A DNA stretch of 64,000 bases from Paramarasmius palmivorus (taxonomy: Eukaryota; Basidiomycota; Agaricomycetes; Agaricales; Marasmiaceae). The stretch covers positions 248,001-312,000 of the forward strand of contig JAYKXP010000056.1 of assembly GCA_037176845.1 (NCBI GenBank), read 5' to 3'. Every line of letters begins with the position of its first letter. The first letter of the stretch is position 1. The translations under genes and the position numbers were made by a program. The notes below the pieces were generated by a model. It was not told where the DNA came from. It searched no databases and saw nothing but the letters and a program-made list of their open reading frames with translations. Positions 34,399 through 44,732 of the stretch are shown one piece after another.

Positions 34399-36215
34399 TC
34401 AAGAATAGTTCCTGTCCAATATTATCCTCGCCCTGGTTTCACCCTGCTCTAGCCTTATCCAAGTCTCCACTCCTTCCCTCGGGTCAGACGAATTGAACAA
34501 CAAATTTCGTACGCCATATCCCCACTCTGGCTGTCCGTAGCCTCCGTACCTGGATACATAAGGATACATACATAAGTATATCAGACGACACCAATTTTCC
34601 AGTGAGATAATACAGCTCACCCTGAATGCTTATCAAAACAGAAAACCACTCCCTTGGTCGGTTCACGAGCACACCATTCATTGCCATGGTCTATCCAGAT
34701 TCCACGTCGGCGTTAACACACACAGGGACGAGCGAGGGGCAATAAAGACACACCATGACCAGATATCACCGCATGCAAATTCTTCACATTCTCATTCAAC
34801 GCATCCCAAAACGCATTATCCTTCCCTGTATTGCCTTCCGTGAAGGTAGCCTGCACCGAGCCAATCCCATCGAGTTGATCAGCTATGGGCGTCCCAGTGT
34901 CAGCACCACCAGCTAAGCGGATGTATGAACAAATGAATTCGTACCGTTGAGTCCGGGATTCTTGGCAGGGTCCAGCTTGGTTTGCACGTCAGTGACAACA
35001 TGCCTATAGTACTCATCAGGATAGGATTCAGGAACGTTCGTGGGGCACTAAAGCACAACTCACGGTGGAATATGCACAAAAGCCAAAGCACCCCTTTCTT
35101 CTGCTGGACCCCAAGCAGTATTCATCGCAGCAGTTTCCGAAGAGATCCATTTCGCGACAGATTCGTCTACCCAGTCGGGTACAGCTTGTGAATTGGCTCC
35201 AGGAGAGAAACCACCTTATACAGGACATTCAGGAGAGCGGACTCCTAATAGGCGAGATAAGGTTCATACCTCGGGAATCGAAGAACCAAAGGATAAGCGC
35301 GGGTTTGAGGTCTAGGTCGTACGGAATGGTCGGTACGGTTCAGAGATAATGTATGAAAAGTGACCTCACCTTCTGGAGTAGCGTAGATCTGAAAGCGAGA
35401 TATCATTAGCCCCGTCAAGCTCAACGTTCAAAGTACAATACACTCGCCGGTACCCAGTAATTACCCGGTCCACCAGCGCCTCCAATACCCTCGGGGGCAG
35501 CGCGGGTATAACTCAGCGGAGCGACCTTTTGTTCCCGCTCGATTTCTTCCAGGTGTGTAATGTTGGGATTGTTATCGTGGTTCTAGATGAGATCTCTAAT
35601 GAATTCTTTTGACATACAAGACGCAGGTAAACAGAACCTACCCCATGCGTAGACGAAAACGGAATCTTTGCATCATTCAAAGGTCCCACAATTTCATCAA
35701 TAAGCGTCGTCGAATTCTCTCGGAAGGTATCTATATCAAGAGCATTTCCATCAACACCGTCTTCCGCAGCAGGTCAAAGAAGCGAAAAACGTACTTTCTC
35801 CCGTGATCAAATCGCCATTCAACACGCTATCAACAACGTTCTTTCTTTAGCACGAAACGAGTCTGGCTTATTTCTGGTACAGTAACCCACACATAGTCGG
35901 GTTTCTCATCCGGCAATACTGCCTTCATCAGCCGGGTACTATTGGCATCTTGTTCGGGTCCCCAATCGTCCCAGGGGTTTTCGCCATAGTGTAAGTCGGA
36001 GAATACGGTTATTTTGAAGGTACCGTCGGGTCGGAAGGTTAGTTTGGGTTTGGTGGGATATGGGTCGAGGGTGCAGCGCAGGGAATGTTCTAAGAGACGT
36101 GAGAAGTTAGATGAAAGTTATCAACAAGTGAGTATTGAAACGTACGGGGAGCCGGAGATGCTTTGCTGCTCAAGCAAAGTCCTAGCACGACGGCGAGCAG
36201 CTGTGCCTTCATCAT
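34399..36215 (-). CDS. Secreted calcineurin-like metallophosphoesterase, about 420 aa
   Basis: The start MMKAQLLAVVLGLCLSSKAS gives a signal peptide. About nine short introns interrupt the gene. Metallophosphoesterase motifs appear in order: FSDLHYGE (D-x-H block), LNGDLITGE (GD block), a Gly-Asn-His-Asp block split by an intron with NHDNNPNITHLEEIE after the join, FVHIPPH, and SGHDHGNEWC (GHxH block). The C-terminal exon (YGGYGQPEWGYGVRNLLFN) ends at 34399. These residues bind the two active-site metals. The closest well-known relatives are Dcr2/Sia1-type and purple-acid-phosphatase-like fungal proteins, which are secreted or vacuolar. The substrate is not evident. It is divergent from the DUF262 gene across 405 bases. 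Confidence 0.88.
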
Positions 36216-36620
36216 GGTGGTGCAAAAGAGAAGCTCGCTCCGAACAGTATCTCACGCCAATGTGATGAATGAACCATGGCGATACACGTGCGATGATGAT
36301 TTGAGGAAGAAAGACGCTGAAGGTTTGATATCTTGATGAGTGGTTGATCATGAGAGCGTGTTGCACGTTGCAATACCTGAAAACGGTTGTAGTGAGCTAA
36401 TCTTAACATCTACGAAGCGTTCAAACCGCTCACCTGCAGAATCAAACCCATTTTCCAGTGATTTCATCGTGAATCCGAAATGGCGAATTGCGGCGTACAT
36501 GGAAAAGCTGAGCTAGATGAGGCTAGATGGAGTAAGAGTGACGGACATTATAATTTCAGGCTCCGGCAACTCAGTACCGGACCGAGGTACTCATTCATTC
36601 ATAATCACCACCAACGAACC
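36216..36620. other. Divergent promoter region
   Basis: Probable shared promoter of the phosphoesterase (minus) and DUF262 (plus) genes; 405 bases, no clear motif. Confidence 0.4.
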
Positions 36621-38740
36621 ATGTCCTCCGATGAATACGAATCCGAGTTGTCCTCCGAGGACCAGCTGGATAACGATGCATCTAGTTCCACGACCGAAGA
36701 CTTCCAGCTCTACGATTCCTTGAAAGCGCCTCGGAATACGACCTATAGCGCTCAACACCTCTATGGTAGGTGTCTAAATTCTAATCAGTGACATAACCTT
36801 AAATCACATTCAATTGAACTTCTTGTTTCTCAGAGCAACTCAGAATCGAGAATATCGACCTGCGTGCGGAGTATCAACGAGGTCAGTCACTAGAGCTCAT
36901 CAAGGATTCGGGACAAGTTTAACCTTTGGAATGTTCTAGACGTCGTTTGGCAAGAGAACAAGCAAGTCGCACTCATAGACAGCATTCTACGCAACTTTCT
37001 ACGTGCCTCCTGTTATATTCTGTGCGTTTCAATCTTTTCTATATCAAATGCCGTGTCTAACTCCAGGGTTACCTTGCCAGCTGTGTTGACCTATGAAGAT
37101 GGCTCGGAACAGCGGATATGCATCGACGGAAAGCAACGGTTGACATCTATCTGGTCGTACGCGTCAAACTCCTTATTCCTTGATTCCAAACACTAATGAT
37201 ATTCGCGAACAGATTCATAGATGGCCGAATTCCACGTTAGTATCGATAATATAGGATTTTACGCTAAAGAAGACTAACATGGTGTATCGAACAGACAAGT
37301 GCCAGTGCGTTTACTTAAGACTTCTTGCAAACCCCGCAAAACTCACCGACTTTCCCTGTAGTCGAACCAAACAACTTTACTGGTTCAAGGACGACCCACG
37401 CTTTGGACCTATAAATACGAAAAAGAGACTTTTACCCGACAAATATAAGCGACTATTCCAAACGAGACAGATCAGCTGTATCGAATATTCGGACCTGACG
37501 TACAACAACGAACGCGATATTTTCAAGGTTCGTGCTTTCAGAACACCTGGAATACATCAACTGACTACCAAGTCCCTAAATCTGTGTAGAGAGTCCAAAT
37601 GGGAATGCCACTCACCCCGGCAGAGAAACTGAACGTCGTCTCCACTCCGCGAAGCACCTTGGCCCGCGAACTGGTCGACAAACTCTTTTCCAAGGAAAAG
37701 GGTATCGGTCAACAAGTCGCCGGAAAGGGAAAGGAGAGAATCATACCTTTTGACATGAAGCGAGGTCGAGACTTGAAAGTGGTTGTCTCGGCGATGGCTA
37801 CTGTAGACCAGTGGGATCCGGATCATGGGTGCAAGAAGTTCCTAGGCACGGGAGGCCTAGAAACCTGGCTCTCTGAGAAGGTTGCTGCGCCTGGCCCTCG
37901 GCGAAGGGAAAACGGAAAGGCGACAAATCGGAACCTAAGGCTGTCCCAGTAGCAGATGAATTCTGCGAAAAGATGACGCGTGTGATTAACAAGTTCATTC
38001 GGCTGGCTACTGATACGAGGTACGTGGTCCTCACCTTCCTGTCAGCTAGTTACTAAAGAGAAGCCAGCTACAATGGCCCATTCCGACAAACACACTACGC
38101 CAAGAATGTCTCACCATTAGAGATGACGGGAATCCTGGTCCTCATCTACCTCCTCAACCAATCCGAAGTCAATTTGAAGAAAGAACAGATTTCTCGACTC
38201 ATCCAACTCCTCCGAGCGCACATGCATAAGACCCACATAGACGTCCGAGACAACGCCCGTGTCGCGAAAACGCTTTATACGTTCTTGCTTGAAGTAATGC
38301 TGGATCCGGAACGGTTCCTGGAGAAGAACGATATCCTGATGAAGTGGGCTTTGGAGGAGCCCGAAGCAGGGAAGAAGCCCCGGGGAAAGAAGCGCGGAAA
38401 ACGCGCCCGTGTGGAAAGCGAGGACGAGGGCGAAGATGATGGGATGCAGGTCGATAAAGATATGGCATCTCCAGCAAAGAAACCTCGTTCGGGTACAGGA
38501 ACAGGGGATACGTCCCTAGCGCAAGCAACGAAAAAGTTGACGTTGACGTTACCAGGAAGAACGAGCCGTATGTCAACTTTGGCTCAGGTGCATCCGACAC
38601 CTCCTGCAAGCAGAGAGCTGTTGCAACAGCCAACACCACCGAGACAGAAGCCATTCTCAACTGTGTCAGTTATGCCGTTCACGGCCTTGACTCCGCCTAG
38701 TTCGGGAATTGCGGGGAGTAGCGGAGATCGGGCTGGATAG
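36621..38740 (+). CDS. DUF262 (ParB/Srx-fold) domain protein, about 570 aa
   Basis: The acidic, Ser-rich N-terminus MSSDEYESELSSEDQL (start at 36621) is followed by small exons. Together they form a DUF262 N-terminal domain: QLRIENIDLRAEYQR, DVVWQENKQVALIDSILRNF, and the hallmark IDGKQRLTSI (about 37118-37150, the DGQQR-type nucleotide-binding motif), then FIDGRIP and LYWFKDDPRFG. The helical part (QISCIEYSDLTYNNERDIFK, MGMPLTPAEKLN) follows. After the domain come a helical region and a basic/acidic low-complexity tail with nuclear-localisation-like clusters (KKPRGKKRGKRAR). In bacteria DUF262 proteins (GmrS-type, SspE, BrxU) use nucleotide hydrolysis to control DNA cleavage. Eukaryotic fungal copies are common but uncharacterised. 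No HNH nuclease domain (DUF1524-like) follows here, so an intact GmrSD-like nuclease is not indicated. Confidence 0.8.
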
Positions 38741-38892
38741 GCGTTGAACGGACTTCGGCGAACCATTATGAATTACTTATATCTTGACCCAATCTTGTAC
38801 TGTCGAATATAGTTGTGTATGTAAAATATGTGCATTAGCAAGTGGCAGAGTCCTGGGATGCAACGAAGTGCCTCCGTATAAATTAGTCGTCA

Positions 38893-40400
38893 TTATACAT
38901 AAGTTAGTTTCAGATACAGAGGTAGCCGGACCACACTCCATGTGCTCAAAAGTCCAGAAACGATTTCCCGAATCCAAAGGTCAAGAATCGTAGACCCTCC
39001 AGTCGTAGATGCATTCGTGAAACAATAACAGAGTTTAGGGCAAAAACAAAACTGGCATGGTGTCAAGTTTAGCGGCATGCAAGGAAGTGTCATCAACTCA
39101 CCACATCCCTGAGAAGCATTCCGCGGGCTAGAAAATGCCAGACAGCGGGAATAAGCACAGCGAAGTCTAACAGTCATGCTTGGACTTACACTGCCTATTA
39201 TTGACACGACCATAGAGGCCAGTCTTAAGCCTATCATATTTGCAAGTATGAGCATGAAAGATCCATATGGCATCGGGAAGGTGCCAGGAACGTACCAAAA
39301 AGTATCTAGATATCAAAGGGCTCGTTTAGCAACATGCTATCATACAAGGGACGTGACAAGCACGTACCATAAACAGCTTTGCGCCATCAATATGAAGGGA
39401 ATCAATCACTTCGGAGTTGGTTTGATGCGGACGTTCGAGTGCGTTAAATATAGCGAGGATTATCAAGAATAGGTCAAAGAAGGCCTAAAGATTTTGGTAG
39501 GCATGATGAATGGATGATTAAAACCATCAAAGAACGACGAAACGAACCAAAACTCCAAGTAGGATTGGCAGCTTAATCGGTATGTCGAAAAAGGCGCATG
39601 TGTGAACCAAAGGAATGTAATGTGTCAGAGCTGTTGAGTCGGTATTACTAGGAGGCTGTATTGATCGACATATGGAAGGAAGGACGTACGCTGCACGTCG
39701 ATAGCCACGAGGACGGCCAGGACAGCGGCCCCAGCGATCAATATAGAGAACCCGCCGATGAGGATCACGGTCATATGTTTTCGAGTCTCCCATGTTTGAT
39801 ATACTCGGAGGTTAATGAAAACTGCAGGTAAGGAAGAGTAGATGTAAATAGGGCAATGACTCTGGTATAGGTACTCACATTGAGAAACCGCAATGACAAC
39901 CGTTGCAGTTATTGTAAAGACCCAGACGAATCGCTGACATCTACAAGCGCTATTCACAATACATTCACAGTCAATCTGGCGATACATACGCCTAAACGAC
40001 TCATCAGTCGTAGACTTGGAATTTGGAGCCAGCACTCACTACGTCGTTGAGATCTGTCGCGTGGCCACTGAATACTAGACGTATCAGGTGAATAATGAGA
40101 GTCAATAAAAACGTCCTGATCTTGAAACACCTACCGTACACGACATACGAGACGACCGCCTCCGTAAGGTAGCGGTTGAGGACGAAGGATAACTTGTACC
40201 AGTTCTTGTGTGATTTATTAGTCCAGACGTTCTTGAACTCAATATCCAGTGTTTGGATGTGGTCATAAACAAGAAAGACAAGTGATGAAACTGGAACTTA
40301 ATAAGTGGAAAGACGAACAGTGAGAAGACATGGAACCCTTACCGGTAATGTACCGCGTTGTAAACAAATCACGGAAAACGTCCTCGAACAATGAATCCAT
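38893..40400 (-). CDS. Seven-helix membrane protein, DUF6533 type (copy A)
   Basis: The start MDSLFEDVFRDLFTTRYIT (40400) precedes an exon with the family signature FLVYDHIQTLDIEFKNVW. Then come KLSFVLNRYLTEAVVSYVVY, the helix CQRFVWVFTITATVVIAVSQ, VYQTWETRKHMTVILIGGFS with ILIAGAAVLAVLVAIDVQ, and FDLFLIILAIFNALERPHQT with GAKLFM. The order of helices and the YDxxLTLxxEI-like motif match basidiomycete proteins annotated DUF6533. The C-terminal exon boundary is unsure: the last frame can be read to 38893 after an intron near 39190-39130. Function is unknown; the seven-helix layout and Agaricomycete expansion suggest a receptor-like role, which is inference. It is a distant paralogue of the gene at 61.8-63.4 kb, sharing exon order. 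Confidence 0.72.
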
Positions 40401-41550
40401 GTCTGTCCAGAACACCCAGAGGCACCCTTGCGAATACCCAACCTCCCTTATCTCGTCAAGGATTCAGATGGTGTGCGGGAACAAATGCTGATCCAAGCAC
40501 CAGTCTTTTATGTGCGCTGATCATCGCACATCTCCAGCAGAACACATTCTACATGTGCTGATCTGGTGTTCAGGTCAAGGACATCTCATCAGTATCAGGA
40601 TGAAATCTAGTACGTCAAAGGCACGCACAAGTCGCCGTGTTGGATACATATGGTATGGCACATAGGCCTCCCTTTCTGACAGTCTCCTCTGTTCCGGGTG
40701 TCCGTTTCTAGGTCTACATCTCCGCGAGAATCAACCTTCTTGATATCATTTTCGTGGCGAGGCGGTACGACTTGAAGTGCTAACGAATACTAAAGTAGTA
40801 AGAGCCTAGGTGACGATCAGTATAACAGGGATGTATCAACATCAGATTTGGTTATACACACGTATCATTGTAGTGTAGCTTGCTAACAAGACTCTTGAGG
40901 AAGATCCATCGTTGGAACCAAGCTCTGTTCACCGGGGTAACGTATTGTCGGTATATCTTGGAGGTGGATGAGATGCATTGATACTGTATGCACTGTATGT
41001 CAAAGGTTCGAAGACCCGACAATCAAGGGACTGGTATGATTCCGGCCAGCAGACACCATGCGGTATAACTGAAAAGGTCGGAAAGAATGACCTCAAGATG
41101 TGGAGAATGCACCCACCATGATTGTTCATCAGTGATGGTCATGATATGCCAGGGTACAGCGCCTTGAGAGTCAATTAGTTCCGGAGGGAACCTGGCTGGC
41201 CGCTGGATAGCATCTATAGAGGGCTTCAGAGGGCCTGTCAGAAGAGCCAAGAAGTTTAGTACTAGCGGGACACTCCCAGATCCGTACCAACTTTCTTGGG
41301 CCTCAGGCCTCACGTTCTAGCGACCACGGGAAGGTGCGCCCATTAGATGCGCTGCTCGGCTAATACAGAACTGCTGCCTGCAAGAAGAGATGAGTGAAGG
41401 TGTTAGGTAACCCAAATGCGAGCCGGCGATATAGATTGGTGGCTGTGCCTTTTCAAATTTGCTCTGCTCGTGCACAGTCAAGGCGACCAGTATAATAAAC
41501 ACGAGCCTTGGGCGCCATGTACAACTCAACCTATCCCTGCCCTATATATC
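40401..41550. other. Divergent intergenic region
   Basis: 1.15 kb between DUF6533 copy A (minus) and regulator 3 (plus). A minus-strand frame of 96 codons (41023-41313) has no recognisable content. A TATA-like TATATAT lies only a few bases before the regulator 3 ATG. Confidence 0.4.
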
Positions 41551-44503
41551 ATGGCTTCTGACGACGAGGCACCTCCAAAAGCTATAAAAAGAAGACTTCC
41601 AAACGCTTGCGATGAATGTCGACGAAGGAAAAGTGAGCATGCATGAATCCGTTCTTGAACCATTACTGATAATCTCATCGCAGTCAAATGTATGGTCTAA
41701 ACGATACCGAAACCGACGTGACTGATGAAAATGGACAGGCGACAGTGCCAGTATGCCTGGTGCAATCTGTTCGCACTGTATTGCACAGAAGATTAAGTGC
41801 ACGCACGATATAGTCAAGAAGGTATGTTATTAGGTCCTTGAAGATGTGTGGAGATTAAAGCTTTTCTTAGAAACGTGGACCTATTACAGAGTAGGAGCTC
41901 AAACAGTTCAATTGGATGACCATACCAACCTTTTACCAGACGTGTTCAAGAGGCAAGAACAAGCTACATCAAAGTTGTAGTGGCCGAGATCTTATCCCCT
42001 GTCAACCCATACCAACCACCCGAAGATCCTCAAGACGTTCGAAAGATTTTAGTTGATCTGGCCAATCATATTCGTTATCTCGATGCTGAGCTCGCCAAGG
42101 CATGGAGTTCTACTATTACCAGCACCACACCTAGCACCGCAGGCTCAACCCCTTCAAGCGTTGTAACAGCGGCACAGAATGGAGAGGAGGAAATTATGCT
42201 ATCGCAACACTTCAAGTCCCTGAACATCGACCGAGCTCAACAACGATACTTTGGGAAAGCCAGTCGGATAATGCTCGTCCAGATGGCTATGGAGTACAAG
42301 AGGGATCTTTCTGAGAAGCAAGCTGAGGAAGCATTGTCGCGTAACAAGAGGAAGCAGATGTGGACACTGCAACCGGTATGTAGTGGCACAGTTCTTCCCC
42401 CGGTACAACGCTAACGGTCAGACAGTGGCAACAAACACCGGAACCGTATCGCGATCCACTCTACTTTCCGGACTCTGATTTCATGAACGCCCTTGTCGAG
42501 CTTTACTTCAACCAAGTCAACACATTTTTCCCTCTACTCCACCGACCAAGCTTTGTCTATTCCATTTCGCAGGGGTTGCATTATCATGACTACTACTTTG
42601 GCGCCGTGGTTCTTGCGGTATGTGCCCTGGGAGCGCGATATTCGAATGATCATCGTGCCCTTTATCCTGGGTCGGATTCGGAGCACAGCATTGGTTGGCA
42701 ATGGATAAGACAGATTCAAGTTATCTCATCCAACTTCAAGGATCCGACCTCTCTGTACGAAGTGCAAGTTTATTGTGTACGTCTTACATTTCACTCCGGT
42801 ATCGGGAATATGAAAGCTGACAGAGGTTTATAGTTAGTAATGCTGTTCACAAACACTACGACAATGCCTGAACACGCCTGGCCATTGACGGGTCTAGGAA
42901 TCCGCCATTGCCAGGACCTAGGGATTAACAGGCTGAGGGAAGTGAACACCATTGAAGCGGAGCTATGGAAGAGAGCATTTTGGACTCTGATCTGTTCGGA
43001 TGTCTTTGTTAGTCAGATAGTCGGACGACCACGGGCTACTACTTTGGAAGAGTCAGTGAATTATTTGCTTGCTTTGATGTCCTTGAACTGAAATAATCGC
43101 ACCAGCTATGATATTCTATACCCTGTGGAATGCGATGATGAGTATTGGGAACATCCGGATCCGAAGCTGGCTTGGAAGCAGCCTTCTGCTGAAAGACCAA
43201 GCTACGTCTCGTATTGGGTAGCAATGTTGAAGTTGCTTGAGATCCTTGGAACGACTGAGCGGACTATGGTGAGCCACTCTCCGGTTTTACAATCTGTATT
43301 ACATCAACTCTTTCCTTAGTACTCCGTCAGAGGACGTGATTCGACCCACGAAAAGGATCAGCGAATGCTTTCCGAGTTGGATTCTCGACTGAACGACTGG
43401 ATACACGAATTGCCTCATCACCGTATGTCGCTCTTCTATAATCCGGTTAGATAATATACTCACTCATCACAGTCAGATGGGATCCACAGCGCGAAGATTC
43501 CCTCTTCTTCCAGCAATCCGCTGCTTTGTACACAACATACTATTGGGTTCAGATCCAAATCCATCGCCCCTTTATTCCCAAAGTCGGCCGCTCGTCTGGC
43601 TCGGCACTACCTTCACTTACGATATGTGTAAACGCGGCACGCTCGTGTGCAAACGTCGTAGATGCCGTACGGACGCGTGGCATATTCCTACCGTTATTCA
43701 ACCTGATAGTGGGTCTCCTTTCACCGTCTGGGATGAGCTAGACCTGATAGTTGAACATTACAGACTGCGACCTTCACTGCTGGAACAATATTGCTAATCA
43801 ATGCTTGGAGACGTCGAATAGAGAAGGAGCCGGTCGATCTTCGAAAGGAATTGGCTGACATATACAAGTGCTTGGAGTTCTTAAGATCTCTGGAGACAAG
43901 GTATTGTCATCATATACCGTATTTGCTTGTGCCCAAGCTAATTGTAACAATGTGGTAGATTAGAAGGCGCGGGTCGTTCAGCGGATCTCCTCAGCGAGAT
44001 GGTGGGGATTAGTGAATTGCTGCAGGCGCAACGAATGAAAAGAACTCGTCAAACTGCTTCGGAAGATACGGCGGGCTGGGGATCCCTCAGAACTGTTGAA
44101 GGTGAACCTCGCCGGTTTGTCGGCTCTTTCAGGGCAGCAACAGCATCGCCAAACACGCTCCATCCTTCCAATTTCAATGCCGCCCAGAATCGTCATGATG
44201 GACTTGATGATAGTCATCAAAGCACTGCGCTCAATCCATACCCACAGTCAACCGCAGCGACTTCGTCTGGTAAGTTCTCGAGTTTATATTACGTCGACTG
44301 CGCTCAATCCTTGTATCGAATATACACAGGCTTTGCCCTCGGGCCAGAGCCCGGTTTGAACTCGGGAAGTGTGAAGTGAGTCATTCAATACCTCGGTCCG
44401 GAAGTTGAAAACTGAACTGAACCGCAAATATAGTTACGATGACTGGGATTCTTACATTAGCATAGTTGACGAGTTTCTGCAGTCTATGGAGTCTTCTCTG
44501 TGA
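41551..44503 (+). CDS. Zn2Cys6 / Fungal_trans transcription factor, xlnR-like (regulator 3)
   Basis: The start MASDDEAPPKAIKRRLPNA leads directly into the zinc cluster CDECRRRKIKC ... CSHCIAQKIKC (CX2CX6CX9CX2CX6C). The cluster is built from exon 1 (to 41632), a 6-base microexon (41684-41689) and an exon from 41739. The exon ERVQEARTSYIKVVVAEILS follows, then VRKILVDLANHIRYLDAEL and the Fungal_trans segments QQRYFGKASRIMLVQMAMEY, FPLLHRPSFVYSI, GWQWIRQIQV, QDLGINRLR, WKRAFWTLICSDVFVSQIVG, RPRATT, CDDEYWEHPDPKLAWKQP and YYWVQIQIHRPFIPK. The C-terminus is DWDSYISIVDEFLQSM. It is shorter than the paralogues, roughly 720 residues. Regulator 4 follows on the same strand 230 bases later, so the pair looks like a tandem duplication. 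Confidence 0.9.
41684..41689 (+). other. 6-nt microexon in zinc-cluster coding region (regulator 3)
   Basis: TCAAAT lies between introns 41633-41683 and 41690-41738. Joined as A|TC AAA T|GC it encodes Ile-Lys-Cys. Confidence 0.85.
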
Positions 44504-44732
44504 CCTACGAACGTCTCTTGTATACCACTAGACATCTGCTTTTTACACTAAGTAGTTTCTATGTCCGGCTTGATGAACCTTGATGAGATTGCGAAAGCGA
44601 AATCGAATTTAATAAATTTGATTATGCACTCGGCGCGTGTTCGACTCGGCATTTCCGATGGGTGAGGCTGTGCCCCTTAAATCCCTTTTCTCTGACCACT
44701 GAGGTTCCTGTTGATGAACCTCAACGCTGCAA

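Noticed and set aside
36621..38740. Complete bacterial-type GmrSD restriction system by horizontal transfer
   Set aside because: The gene has typical fungal introns and no nuclease domain, and DUF262 proteins are already widespread in fungi.
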